Below are positions 46,101-56,774 of a stretch of DNA of 64,000 nucleotides, one piece after another; position 1 is the first letter of the stretch, and every line of letters begins with the position of its first letter. The translations under genes were made by a program, and so were the position numbers. The DNA is taken from positions 69,436,001 to 69,500,000 of the forward strand of contig CATIUR010000006.1 in assembly GCA_949592205.1 (NCBI GenBank), in the 5' to 3' direction. This DNA comes from Helichrysum umbraculigerum. Taxonomy: Eukaryota; Streptophyta; Magnoliopsida; Asterales; Asteraceae. The notes under the pieces were generated by a model. The model had not been told where the DNA came from and searched no databases. It saw nothing but the letters and a program-made list of their open reading frames with translations.

Positions 46101-47532
46101 CTTGTATGCTCAAAGTTCCACCGGTGACGAGAGGAATGCGTACAATTTTCTCAAAGCAAACGATTTCAGCTCGGTGCTTGGACAACCAATCCATACCGAC
46201 GATGAGGTCAAAGCTGCCGATTTCGACAGGTATCAAGTCAATGGAAAAGAGCTCGTTAGCTAAGTTTAGAGTGCAATTAGGTATCACACTGTCGGCCTCA
46301 ATAAGTTTTCCGTTTGCCAATTCTACCGTGTACTTAGAATCTAAGGCAATAGGTGTGGTGTCAAGTAGTGGATAAAACTCGTCAGAAATAAAGCTCTTAT
46401 CAGCACCAGTATCAAATAATACAGATGCAGTCAAGTTGTTAAGAAGAAACGTACCCGTGACCACATTCGGGTCTTGACGGGCTTCCCCAGATTTCAGCAC
46501 AAAAGCTCTTCCTCGAGCATTGTTGTTGTTCTTGTTGTTGTTGTTCAGCTTCGGGCAGTCTTTCTTGAAATGCCCCGTACCGTTGCACCCATAACAGGTC
46601 TTTGGTGCAAAGATGTTGGTGTCAGTGGTGTTTGTTCTACAATCCTTAGCCAAGTGTCCAAATCTCTTACACTTGCTACAGGGACACGAACCATGGTGGT
46701 GTCGTTGGCACTTGGAGCAGTAGGGCTTGGTTCCCTTGTACGCTCCCTTGTCATCAAAACTGGAGGTGTAGGCTTTAATGGTTTCAGGTTTCTTGTTTTG
46801 GTGGTTGTTGTGGTTGTCGGACCATTTTCGTTTATTGCTGTTGGAGGATGGAGTGGGTAGTTCTGGGTCCTCATTCATAGCTAGAAGTTCATGGGCCAAC
46901 CGAATGGCACCATGAAGGGTGGTTTGGTTTGATGAGGCGACATTTCCCCAGACGGGTTCCGGGAGGCCGCGGATGTATTTCTTAATCTTGTCGGGCCCAG
47001 TACCTGCCATAGCTGGGCGAAGGACGGTGAGTTGTTGGAATCTGGTGGTGTATCCAACGATATCAGTTCCTTGCACTTTTAAGTTCCAGAACTCTTCGTC
47101 CAGCTTGTGAAGTTGTTCGGACGGGCAATACTCATCCGTGAGCATTTTCTTCAGATCCTCCCAAGGGAGTAGATAGGCGGTGTCAATCCCCACGGACTGG
47201 GTATAGGAATTCCACCACGAGAGGGCACCATCTTCGAGGGTGCAGGTGGAGAATTTGACTTTGTCGTCCTCCGCACATTTGCTGATGCGGAAAACGGATT
47301 CCATCTTTTCGAACCATCTGATAAGTCCGATGGCTCCTTCGGTTCCCTTGAAGCTCAAGGGTTTGCAGTTTTGAAAATCCTTGTATGAACAAGGTTTGGC
47401 AGCAGAGGTTTCAGCGGCATTGCTGCTTCTTGTGGAGTTAGGTGGAGTATTCCGAGCCAAGGCTTCAGTAACAGCCTGGGTTATGAGAGACGTGATCTGA
47501 GCATCAGTGTAAGGTCTTGACTTTGGCGGCAT
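43123..47532 (-). CDS. gag-pol: Intact gag-pol polyprotein with chromodomain
   Basis: One uninterrupted 1469-residue frame. Gag core is about 50-220 (SYKDFQNCKPLSFKGTEGAI; WWNSYTQ). Cys clusters are at 272-283 and zinc knuckles CSKCKRFGHLAKDC (285-298) and CYGCNGTGHFKKDC (313-326). Protease DTGA is at 374-377. RT is about 560-730, with the catalytic box FIDD (708-711). RNase H is about 850-965 (YCDAS, TDHKSL, DALSR). Integrase is about 1040-1300, with an HHCC-type finger ending CLTC and catalytic D1116, D1177 and E1213 (TMDF, ISDRD, QSERTI). A GPY/F-like segment GKLNPRYIGPFEIL follows, and a C-terminal chromodomain with TWEREDQMRQKYPHLF, which in this clade targets integration to heterochromatin. 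The polyprotein would copy RNA into DNA and integrate it. A TTATTGAAG acceptor-like site lies just before the ATG. No stop or frameshift is seen. Confidence 0.97.
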   Translation of the reverse strand: MPPKSRPYTDAQITSLITQAVTEALARNTPPNSTRSSNAAETSAAKPCSYKDFQNCKPLSFKGTEGAIGLIRWFEKMESVFRISKCAEDDKVKFSTCTLEDGALSWWNSYTQSVGIDTAYLLPWEDLKKMLTDEYCPSEQLHKLDEEFWNLKVQGTDIVGYTTRFQQLTVLRPAMAGTGPDKIKKYIRGLPEPVWGNVASSNQTTLHGAIRLAHELLAMNEDPELPTPSSNSNKRKWSDNHNNHQNKKPETIKAYTSSFDDKGAYKGTKPYCSKCQRHHHGSCPCSKCKRFGHLAKDCRTNTTDTNIFAPKTCYGCNGTGHFKKDCPKLNNNNKNNNNARGRAFVLKSGEARQDPNVVTGTFLLNNLTASVLFDTGADKSFISDEFYPLLDTTPIALDSKYTVELANGKLIEADSVIPNCTLNLANELFSIDLIPVEIGSFDLIVGMDWLSKHRAEIVCFEKIVRIPLVTGGTLSIQGETGGTRINIISCMKTRKYLRKGYQAILAHVMEKKSVEKRLEDVPIVRDFPEVFPEDLPGLPPTRQVEFSIDLVPGAAPVARAPYRLAPSKLQELSTQLQELLDKGFIRPSSSPWGAPVLFVKKKDGSFRMCIDYRELNKLTVKNRYPLPRIDDLFDQLQGSSFYSKIDLRSGYHQLRVRDEDIPKTAFRTRYGHYEFQVMPFGLTNAPAVFMDLMNRVCKPYLDKFVIVFIDDILIYSRTEQEHAQHLKTILELLKHEELYAKFSKCEFWMQTVQFLGHVIDNQGIHVDPSKIEAIKCWQAPTTPTEVRQFLGLAGYYRRFIENFSKIALPLTALTQKEKKFDWTDKQESAFQLLKQKLCSAPILSLPEGNDDFVVYCDASHQGLGCMLMQRDKVIAYASRQLKVHEKNYTTHDLELGAVVFALKIWRHYLYGTKCTIFTDHKSLQHIFDQKDLNMRQRRWVELLTDYDCEIRYHPGKANVVADALSRKERVKPLRVRALGMTIHNDLINQTLTAQLEALKPENLINEALRGMDKQFEPKPNGAKYFSNRIWLPSFGNLRDLVMNEAHKSKYSIHPGADKMYHGIKEIYWWPNMKSDIATYVGKCLTCSKVKAEHQKPSGLLQQPEIPQWKWEQITMDFITKLPKTSNGCDTIWVIVDRLTKSAHFLAIKETDKMERLTRIYLKEIVSRHGVPISIISDRDARFTSRFWQSLQKSLGTRLDMSTAYHPQTDGQSERTIQTLEDMLRACVVDFGKNWENHLPLCEFSYNNSYHTSIKAAPFEALYGRKCRSRICWAEVGDTQLTGPEIIHETTEKIVGIQNRLKAARDRQKSYADVRCKHLEFQVGDKVLLKVAPWKGVIRFGKRGKLNPRYIGPFEILEKIGPVAYRLQLPAELSSVHNTFHISNLKKCLSDETLMIPLDEIQIDDKLHFVEEPMEIMDREVKQLKQSRIPIVKVRWNSRRGPEFTWEREDQMRQKYPHLFPDNAPTVQSN

Positions 47533-47826
47533 GATTCTTCAATAAAAGAAATGAAGATACATGAGATTTTGTAAGAAAGTTGCATTTATTTCAGATGTAC
47601 ATGTATAAAGGTGGTAATACATAACATCAATATGAAAAGAATTATGGCAATTAATATGAGTCGAAACAGCAAGAAATATTTGATAGATGATACGAGTTCA
47701 AAGGTTACATCCTGCGGATGTATTACAAAAGGTGTCGGGAATTGTTACATCCGACTGAAACATAGAGTAGCGCTTAGATAGTTACTAGATTACAGGATAG
47801 TTTACAAAACGAAGACTATGCTAGTC
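47533..47826 (-). other. Spacer between accessory ORF and gag-pol
   Basis: About 290 nt without coding capacity, ending in a pyrimidine-containing stretch and an AG just before the gag ATG, which could serve as a splice acceptor. Confidence 0.4.
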
Positions 47827-48038
47827 TTAACGTAGGTTAATCTGCTCCATCATTTCAATGAGACGATCCACAGTATTGGCAAGTCTGCTGGCTTGTCGAG
47901 CATTGTCTTCAGCTAATGCTAGTCGCTGTACCAATCCACGGGTATATTCTTCCGTTTCCCGTGAGCGTTGTTCACACTCATCAAGTCTGTGTTTCAAAAG
48001 AGCGGTTTCCACGCTTATCTCCACCACTTTGTTGAAAA
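47827..48038 (-). pseudogene. Accessory ORF of outer element, 3' part
   Basis: Helical, charge-rich residues (ETALLKHRLDECEQRS; LALAEDNARQASRL; DRLIEMMEQINLR) ending in TAA. The frame enters from the insertion site at 48034-48038 and is in phase with the 5' part at 56774-56496 when the inner element and one TSD copy are removed. It probably forms a coiled coil. I do not recognise the family. Confidence 0.75.
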
Positions 48039-49897
48039 TGTAACATCCTCTCCAATAGCCTGGTATTTTCTATTTATAATTGCGTATTTAATTGTTTTAA
48101 ATAAATTTGTGATATAATTATTTAACTATGAAAGTTGGTGAAATAGGTCTCAGGACGTATTGTGGATAATGAAATGTTGCTTGTTTTAATATATTAAAGT
48201 TGACGGTACAATAAAATGAATTTCTCGCATCTAGCAATTAGGTGCCAGACAATAGATTTAGAGCGGGTATTAAATACCCAAAGTTGTAGGTCGGTTTTAA
48301 TAGGGACCGACCTAACCTTTTTATCACTTTACCATTTCATTTCATTTCCTTTTCTCTTTCAAACAAAACACTTAAACCCTAACTATGATCCTCTAAAATT
48401 ACCCATAATCATAAACAAGATTTAAAGCTTCAAGTTGTGATTCAAGTTTGTTGTTTTCATCTTTTCTAGACTTCATCTTCTTCAATTAGTAAGGTAAGAA
48501 AACTTATAGTTTATAAGTTCATATGTTAGGTTTGATGAATAATTGATGGATTGATTTGATTTTTGAGTTTATGTGATGTTTATTTGGGATATATGATGTT
48601 ATGTGATGATTCTTAACTAGTTAGATGCATTAGAATCGAGTTTGATGAGCTTGATTTATGAAAATGGAATTTGTGTTCGTTCAGGTCTGTTCTTGAGCTG
48701 AAGAACAGATGAACGCGATCCCGGCTATGGTTCCGGATCGCGTTCCCTTGTTGTAAACGACCTATTCGAGTTTTTGGCCTTAGAAACGCGATCCAGGCCA
48801 AGTATCCGGATCGCGTTTGCTAGTGTTATTCGGTCACAGAATTTTTGCTAAAGGACGAACGCGATCCAGCCTGAATAGTCAGGATCGCGTTTGCATGTTA
48901 AATTTTGATGGATTTTTATAAATTTCATATATGCATAGGTGTTTAGAGGTTGTGTTAATAGTGACATTTATTGGATGCTATTGTGGCATTTTATAATAAT
49001 GATCATTTTGATATTTACGAATTATGAGGTAAAGTACTAACTTATGTTGAATTATTGATTCTCAGATCCTCCGAAAGATAAGTAATCTCTGGAATCAAAG
49101 ATTTTGAAGACAAAGGTATCGGTGAGTGGATTCAGAGCTCACCATTTAATCTAGTTGTGATCATTTGATTGCAACGAATAAACGTGAATATGTTTTGTTG
49201 ATTAGTTGATATACCTTGTTGACTATGAACCTATGTGCTATGTGTTTGGCCTTCGGGCATCAGTTGTTAACGAGGTCAACAGGTTGTTAAATGGTTGGTT
49301 GAACTAGGCAGGGGTTGAATGAATGATACAGAGTCGTACTTCATTTGTTGTGTGTTTGATTCTGTATTTGAGTTCAACTACCACTAGTTATCGGTCTCGT
49401 CCGTATGGCCATACGGATATGGTTGGGTAAGTGTTCTTGGGAAGCCACCCGGGCATTACGGTTATCCCCAGAGCCACCGATCCTCGTTAAGTTGTTGTTG
49501 ATTTGTTGAATATCGTATTGCGGTTGTTTGAAGCAATTATATGATTATGCTAAGTTAGATGTTGTGTTATGAACTCACTCACTTAGCTTTGTGCTAATCC
49601 CTCGTATTTACTTTCTGCAGATTATATTTTGAATAGGTGAGTAGCAGAAAGTAAATGCTCTAGGAGCTGGGGAATGTTTTGACAGCTTGCTACTCTGATT
49701 ATGTTTTGTAACAATTAATGCTAAGTTTTATATAATACCCCGTATTATGTGTTTGTTAACCATGTTTAACTTGACATGACTTAACTTATGATCGGTTTAT
49801 GATTTTGTTCAAACGTATAGTAATTAAATATGTTTTTAAATCTCTTCGCTTCCGTGTTTTCAATATAATAATATTATGGAGAATGAGGGGTGTTATA
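48039..49897 (+). repeat. 5' LTR of the inner element
   Basis: It begins TGTAACATCCTCTCC and ends GGGGTGTTATA, so the 3' end is TA rather than the usual CA in both LTRs. A pyrimidine-rich leader (48320-48490), an AAG|GTAAGA donor-like site (48494) and a hairpin array (48711-48892) are included. Confidence 0.95.
48711..48892. repeat. Three hairpins GAACGCGATCC / GGATCGCGTT, 73-bp period
   Basis: Stems of 10-11 bp with 13-14-nt variable loops start at 48711, 48784 and 48857, exactly 73 bp apart. The copy in the 3' LTR is at 55309-55490. Confidence 0.95.
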
Positions 49898-49900
49898 AGT

Positions 49901-49912
49901 TGGTATCAGAGC
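49901..49912 (+). other. Primer-binding site of the inner element
   Basis: TGGTATCAGAGC three nt after the 5' LTR, matching the 3' end of initiator tRNA-Met. Confidence 0.9.
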
Positions 49913-50071
49913 ATGGTTTTGGGGTAATTGAGCATTGTAGAATGTTCAATCCCAAAACTGTAGCGTGGTATGTCAAACATTCCTGGGTAAGGGATTTAGC
50001 ATTGGTTGTGAAATTGTTAGTAGATAGGTACTAACGATTAACAAGTTTCAAGTGTTGTGTTGATTTCAGAA

Positions 50072-53000
50072 ATGGCAGATGACGAACAACCGATCCCCAA
50101 CCCCAATAATGCCTCTCGGTATGTTGTTCCTCCTGTTGTGACAAATGTTCGGGAAGGTACATCTCATCAAGGCGGTGAAGAAACCAATAGGGATGAGTAT
50201 ATACATGAGATAGAAGATGAATTGATATTTCTGAGAGAGTTTAAAAGGAAAGCTGAGGAAGCTGCAGCTAGGCAACTTTTGCAACAACAATCATCGGTGT
50301 TTGGTGCTAGTCCATCTTCTCAGACTAATAAGATGTGTACTTTAAAACTTTTATGTCTTGCAAACCACCGGAATTCCATGGAAGTACCAATCCAACTGTG
50401 GCTTTAAATTGGTTAAGAGATATGGAACGCAAGTTTGATGTGATTAGCTGTGAGGAAGAATCCAAGGTCAAGTTTGCTGTGCAGTGCCTGAAGGATGATG
50501 CTATGGTTTGGTGGGATTCAATTACTGGGCATTTTACTCCACAACAAAAGGAATCTTTACGATGGAATGAATTTCATCAAGCAGTGCGTAATCAATATTG
50601 TTCTGATTTCCATATGGCACAAATTAGGAGGGATTTTGTGAATCTTCAATTAACGGATAATATGACCATGGAGGAGTTGATAGCTCAATTTACGGAAAAA
50701 CTTCGATTTGTACAACAATGGGTTCCGGAGGAGAAGACGAAGATAGAGCAGTTTGTGGATACTTTACCCCATAACTATCGTACTACCGTGAGACTAGCCA
50801 CTAGTTTATCTCAGGCTTTTAATCTTGCTCGATCCGTGGATAGTGACATTAGAGGGTCTCGTGAAACACGATCTAGAGATAATTCTTCAAAGTCTAGAGC
50901 GGACTCCTTTAGTAAAGGGAAATCAAATTGGCAAGGGAATCGTCAGACAAAGAAGTATGTTAGTAAGAGTAGTTCGTCGGGAAGTTCGAACTGGTGTAGT
51001 ACATGCAAATCTAGACATTCAGGGCCGTGTACTCCGCAAACAAATAAGTGTCTGAAATGTGGTGATCTTGGTCATGAGATAAGAAATTGTCGTTATCCGA
51101 ACTTTGTGTGTTGGACTTGTAAGAAGGAGGGACATCGAGTGGGGCAATGTCCAGAGGCGGGGAAATCGGGGCTTGGTTCGGTTGGGAGTTCGGCATCTTC
51201 CGGTCAGAAAAGGAAGAATCCTCCACCAGCAACCAGTCGGGCTTTTCAAATGACAGTCAATGAGGCTGTGCATACAGAAGATGTTATAACTGGTACATTC
51301 TTTATAAACTCTGTACCGGCTCGTGTTTTATTTGACTCTGGTGCTACTTGTACTTTTATATCTGTATGCTTCTGCGACAAGTTGAAATTAGTGCCTACTG
51401 TGATAACCAAACCCGTAGAAGTAGAAATTGTTAGCGGTAAATTAGTTCCTGTCACCACCTCGGTGACTGGAGCTAATATTGTGATTGATGACCGAACTTT
51501 CCCTATTTCATTCTTGTTGATGCCAATCCCTAGTTTTGGCGTAATAGTTGGTATGGATTGCTTAAGTCAGAATAGGGCTAGCATTGATTGCCAGCAAAAG
51601 TTGATTAGGATTCCAATCTCCGACGGGTCATACGTTGTGGCTCGAGGAGAACGGGATGGTATGTCTATTCCCCTGATTTCGATGATGAAGGCTAGGAAGT
51701 CATTATCCAAAGGTTGCGAGTCCTACTTAGCTTATGTAGTTGATGCTAAACTTGAAAGAAAAGTTATTTCCGATGTACCGGTTGTGTGTGAATACTCTGA
51801 GGTATTTCCTGATGAGTTACCTGGGTTGCCACCAGTTAGGGAAGTTGAGTACCGTATTGATCTTGTGCCGGGTTCGTCGCCTGTAGCTAAAGCTCCTTAT
51901 AGGTTAGCGCCTTCGGAGATTCGCGAAATGATGAATCAGATACAGGAACTGTTAGATAAGGATTTTATTAGACCGAGTTCTTCGCCGTGGGGTGCACCAG
52001 TATTATTTGTGAAAAAGAAAGACGGGTCTATGCGCATGTGTATCGATTATAGAGAGTTGAACAAGAGAACGGTAAAGAATAAGTACCCTCTTCCTAGAAT
52101 AGATGACTTATTTGATCAGTTGCAGGGTTCTTCAGTGTATTCTAAAATTGATTTGAGATCGGGTTATCATCAAGTCCGGGTTTGTGAAGAAGATATTCCG
52201 AAAACTGCTTTTCGTACTAGGTATGGGCATTATGAATTTTTGGTTATGCCTTTTGGTCTGACGAATGCTCCAGCTATGTTTATGGATTTGATGAATCGGG
52301 TTTGTCGACCTTTCTTGGATAAATTTGTTATTGTTTTCATTGACGACATCCTCGTGTATTCGAAATCTGAAGAGGAGCATGCCATGCATTTAAGATTAGT
52401 TCTGGATACGTTGAAGCGAGAACAGTTGTATGCTAAGTTTTCTAAATGCGAATTATGGATTCGAGAGGTTCAATTTTTGGGTCACATAATTTGTAAGGAT
52501 GGTGTGAAAGTGGATCCAACTAAAGTCGAGGCTGTGATGAAATGGAACGCCCCAAAGTCTGCTTCGGAAATAAAGAGCTTTCTTGGATTAGCGGGTTATT
52601 ACCGGAAATTTATAAAAGATTTTTCTAAGATTGCGGGTCCGTTAACCAAATTAACCCGTAAGGATGAGAAATTCGTATGGACTGATCGTCAGGAGCATGC
52701 ATTCCAAACGTTAAGACAAATGTTGTGTCAGGCACCGGTGTTAGCATTACCGGAGGGTTCAGATGATTTCATTGTTTATTGTGATGCTTCTTTTTCGGGC
52801 TTGGGCTGTGTTCTTATGCAAAGGGATAAAGTTATTGCCTATGCTTCTCGTCAGTTGAAACCGCATGAAAAGAATTATCCCACTCACGATTTAGAATTTG
52901 CAGCGGTTGTATTTGCCTTAAAACTTTGGAGACATTACTTGTACGGGACTCGATGTGTTGTTTGTACTGACCATAAAAGTCTGCAATATGTGTTTTCCCA

Positions 53001-54624
53001 AAAAGAGTTGAACATGCGTCAGAGACGATGGCTTGAATTAATCAAAGACTATGATTGTGAAATTAGATATCACCCAGGCAAAGCTAATGTGGTTGCGGAT
53101 GCTCTAAGTCGAAAGGGTGCTTCTGATCGAATCTTTTATCTGAAGGTAAATGTTTCCTCTGACTTGATTGATCGAATCAAAATTGTACAATTAGAAGCTT
53201 TGTTGGATCACAACTTAAAGTCCGAAATTATGTTGAAAAGAAAAGATGAATTAGTGGACGATTCTAGAGGATTGAAAACTTTTAAGTCTCGGGTGTGGAT
53301 TCCTTTAATTGGCGGAATTCGGGATACGATTTTGAATGAAGCTCATAAGTCTAAGTTAACTGTTCATCCCGGTAGTACTCGAATGTATAACGACTTAAAA
53401 CCTTTGTATTGGTGGCCCACGATGAAAACTGACATTGCACGGTTTGTTGGTAATTGTCATATCTGCGCGCAAGTTAAAGCTGAACATCAAAAGCCGTACG
53501 GATCACTGAAACAGTTGGAAATTCCCGAGTGGAAATGGGAACATATAACCATGGATTTTGTAACTAAACTGCCGCGTACCATTCGAGGTAATGACATGGT
53601 TTGGGTTATTGTTGATCGGTTGACAAAAAGTGCGCATTTTCTTGCTGCGAGTGAGACCACCTCTTTGACTAAGCTCGCCCAGTTGTATCTTAATGAAATT
53701 GTATCAAGACATGGTATTCCAGTGTCAATTGTGTCAGACCGAGATTCCCGTTTTGTTTCGCATTTTTGGCAAAGTCTTCAACAAGAATTGGGTACCCGTG
53801 TAAATCTAAGTACAGCGTATCATCCTCAAACAGACGGTCAATCAGAACGCACAATTCAAACATTAGAGGATATGCTTCGTGCTTGTGTGTTGGAATATGG
53901 AGGTTCATGGGATTCACATCTTCCGTTGGTCGAATTTGCTTATAACAATTCGTATCACTCGAGTATCGGTATGCCTCCGTATGAAATGTTGTATGGCCGT
54001 CGTTGTAGAACACCGACATGTTGGTTGGAAGCCGGTGAGAAACAGTTTGCTGGACCCGACATTGTGCAAATGACCGCGGATAAGGTAGCAATTGCACATG
54101 AGAAGTTGAAAGCCGCACGCGATAGACAGAAAAAGTATGCGGATCCGAAAAGGCGACCGGTTGTATTTTCTGAAGGTGAACTAGTCTACCTTAAAGTTTC
54201 CCCGTGGAAAGGTGTAATTCGTTTTGGAAAACGGGGAAAGTTGGCACCTAGATACATTGGTCCGTTTAAGATTCGACAAGTGGTTAACGAACAGTCAGTG
54301 ACGTTGGATCTTCCTCCGGAGCTTTCGGGTATTCATAGTACGTTTAACGTGTGTTATTTGAGGAGGTGTAACATTGAGGACCAGTCACAAATACTTCCTT
54401 TGAAGGATTTAAAAGTTGATAGAACTCAAAAGTTAGTTGAAGAACCGGTAGAAATCCTAGATAGGAAGGTTACCAAACTTAGGAAGAAACAAATTCCTAT
54501 GATGCTTGTAAAGTGAAAACATAGTTTAGGTTCCAACCTGACTTGGGAGACTGAGGAGTCGATGAAATCCAGATATCCTGGATTGGTTGATAGAGCTGAG
54601 ATTTCGGGGACGAAATCTCCTTAA
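50072..54624 (+). pseudogene. gag-pol: Gag-pol of the inner element: one frameshift, one premature stop
   Basis: Starts MADDEQPIPNPN at an ATG directly preceded by GATTTCAG, a strong acceptor-like site. Residues about 45-80 are a coiled-coil-like helix (DEYIHEIEDELIFLREF). Near 50335 the frame switches by a net shift at a GTGT repeat. It then stays open for 1393 codons: gag core (FMSCKPPEFHGSTNPT), zinc knuckles CLKCGDLGHEIRNC and CWTCKKEGHRVGQC, protease DSGA, RT with FIDD, RNase H (YCDAS, DALSR), integrase (HPG...CHIC, TMDF, VSDRD, QSERTI) and a GPY-like region. A TGA at 54514-54516 falls where chromodomain relatives have Trp, and the same frame continues (LTWETEESMKSRYPGL) to a TAA at 54622. 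Catalytic residues are otherwise intact. The element would need complementation, and trans mobilisation is possible. Confidence 0.93.
54598..54619 (+). promoter_or_regulatory. Stem-loop upstream of polypurine tract
   Basis: GAGATTTCG-GGGA-CGAAATCTC, a 9-bp perfect stem overlapping the end of the coding frame. Outer base pairs differ from, but still pair like, those at 25919 and 43108. Confidence 0.75.
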
Positions 54625-54634
54625 GGAGGGGAGA
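54622..54634 (+). other. Polypurine tract of the inner element
   Basis: AAGGAGGGGAGA just before TT and the 3' LTR TG. Confidence 0.8.
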
Positions 54635-54636
54635 TT

Positions 54637-56495
54637 TGTAACATCCTCTCCAATAGCCTGGTATTTTCTATTTATAATTGCGTATTTAATTGTTTTAAAT
54701 AAATTTGTGATATAATTATTTAACTATGAAAGTTGGTGAAATAGGTCTCAGGACGTATTGTGGATAATGAAATGTTGCTTGTTTTAATATATTAAAGTTG
54801 ACGGTACAATAAAATGAATTTCTCGCATCTAGCAATTAGGTGCCAGACAATAGATTTAGAGCGGGTATTAAATACCCAAAGTTGTAGGTCGGTTTTAATA
54901 GGGACCGACCTAACCTTTTTATCACTTTACCATTTCATTTCATTTCCTTTTCTCTTTCAAACAAAACACTTAAACCCTAACTATGATCCTCTAAAATTAC
55001 CCATAATCATAAACAAGATTTAAAGCTTCAAGTTGTGATTCAAGTTTGTTGTTTTCATCTTTTCTAGACTTCATCTTCTTCAATTAGTAAGGTAAGAAAA
55101 CTTATAGTTTATAAGTTCATATGTTAGGTTTGATGAATAATTGATGGATTGATTTGATTTTTGAGTTTATGTGATGTTTATTTGGGATATATGATGTTAT
55201 GTGATGATTCTTAACTAGTTAGATGCATTAGAATCGAGTTTGATGAGCTTGATTTATGAAAATGGAATTTGTGTTCGTTCAGGTCTGTTCTTGAGCTGAA
55301 GAACAGATGAACGCGATCCCGGCTATGGTTCCGGATCGCGTTCCCTTGTTGTAAACGACCTATTCGAGTTTTTGGCCTTAGAAACGCGATCCAGGCCAAG
55401 TATCCGGATCGCGTTTGCTAGTGTTATTCGGTCACAGAATTTTTGCTAAAGGACGAACGCGATCCAGCCTGAATAGTCAGGATCGCGTTTGCATGTTAAA
55501 TTTTGATGGATTTTTATAAATTTCATATATGCATAGGTGTTTAGAGGTTGTGTTAATAGTGGCATTTATTGGATGCTATTGTGGCATTTTATAATAATGA
55601 TCATTTTGATATTTACGAATTATGAGGCAAAGTACTAACTTATGTTGAATTATTGATTCTCAGATCCTCCGAAAGATAAGTAATCTCTGGAATCAAAGAT
55701 TTTGAAGACAAAGGTATCGGTGAGTGGATTCAGAGCTCACCATTTAATCTAGTTGTGATCATTTGATTGCAACGAATAAACGTGAATATGTTTTGTTGAT
55801 TAGTTGATATACCTTGTTGACTATGAACCTATGTGCTATGTGTTTGGCCTTCGGGCATCAGTTGTTAACGAGGTCAACAGGTTGTTAAATGGTTGGTTGA
55901 ACTAGGCAGGGGTTGAATGAATGATACAGAGTCGTACTTCATTTGTTGTGTGTTTGATTCTGTATTTGAGTTCAACTACCACTAGTTATCGGTCTCGTCC
56001 GTATGGCCATACGGATATGGTTGGGTAAGTGTTCTTGGGAAGCCACCCGGGCATTACGGTTATCCCCAGAGCCACCGATCCTCGTTAAGTTGTTGTTGAT
56101 TTGTTGAATATCGTATTGCGGTTGTTTGAAGCAATTATATGATTATGCTAAGTTAGATGTTGTGTTATGAACTCACTCACTTAGCTTTGTGCTAATCCCT
56201 CGTATTTACTTTCTGCAGATTATATTTTGAATAGGTGAGTAGCAGAAAGTAGATGCTCTAGGAGCTGGGGAATGTTTTGACAGCTTGCTACTCTGATTAT
56301 GTTTTGTAACAATTAATGCTAAGTTTTATATAATACCCCGTATTATGTGTTTGTTAACCATGTTTAACTTGACATGACTTAACTTATGATCGGTTTATGA
56401 TTTTGTTCTAACGTATAGTAATTAAATATGTTTTTAAATCTCTTCGCTTCCGTGTTTTCAATATAATAATATTATGGAGAATGAGGGGTGTTATA
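54637..56495 (+). repeat. 3' LTR of the inner element
   Basis: Same length (1859 bp) as 48039-49897 at an offset of 6598. I count about four substitutions: near 48963/55561, 49029/55627, 49653/56251 and 49811/56409. The hairpin array is at 55309-55490. Confidence 0.96.
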
Positions 56496-56774
56496 GAAAA
56501 GAACGTCCACATTATTAATGGTGGTTTCGTGATCCTCGGTGACTTGTTCGATGCGTTCAAGAGATGTAGTTCGCCAGTTTTCGTTGGTTTCTTGCAACAC
56601 GACATCCATGGTGCGAAGTCGTTGCTCGTGTTGGTTCACCCTAGCAGCTAAGGTTGGTAAGGTGAAGTGGGTAGAGTACGGGCCAGCTCGAGGCAACCTG
56701 TTGTTCCTCCTTGCTACCCTTGGGTTCTGCGACCCGGATTGAGAACGAGATGAATTGGATGGGGTATTTGCCAT
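56496..56774 (-). pseudogene. Accessory ORF of outer element, 5' part
   Basis: The ATG at 56774 is preceded by TTTGTCTCAG|AA, a strong acceptor-like site. It encodes a basic, Ser/Asn-rich start (MANTPSNSSRSQSGSQ) then a helix-rich part (LAARVNQHEQRLRTM; LERIEQVTEDHETTI). The frame is cut at the TSD GAAAA and its continuation lies at 48038-47827. Together about 165 codons would precede gag-pol. It is absent from the inner element, whose gag has its own N-terminal helix. Function is unknown. A coiled-coil accessory protein is inferred. Confidence 0.75.

Larger units (their letters stand above)
48039..56495 (+). mobile_element. Ty3/Gypsy chromovirus (inner nested element)
   Basis: Two 1859-bp LTRs (48039-49897, 54637-56495), PBS at 49901, gag-pol at 50072-54516 and a polypurine tract just before the 3' LTR. 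The TSD GAAAA is at 48034-48038 and 56496-56500. Only about four substitutions separate the LTRs by eye. It is inserted in the accessory ORF of the outer element in the opposite orientation. One frameshift and one stop interrupt its coding region. Confidence 0.96.

Noticed and set aside
43698..47110. Plus-strand ORFs inside the outer gag-pol
   Set aside because: Antisense shadows of an intact 1469-codon frame.
52132..54118. Minus-strand ORFs opposite the inner pol
   Set aside because: Shadows of RT and integrase coding.
54514..54516. Programmed readthrough of the pol stop
   Set aside because: The position is inside the chromodomain at a Trp codon rather than at a gag/pol junction. A simple mutation is more likely.
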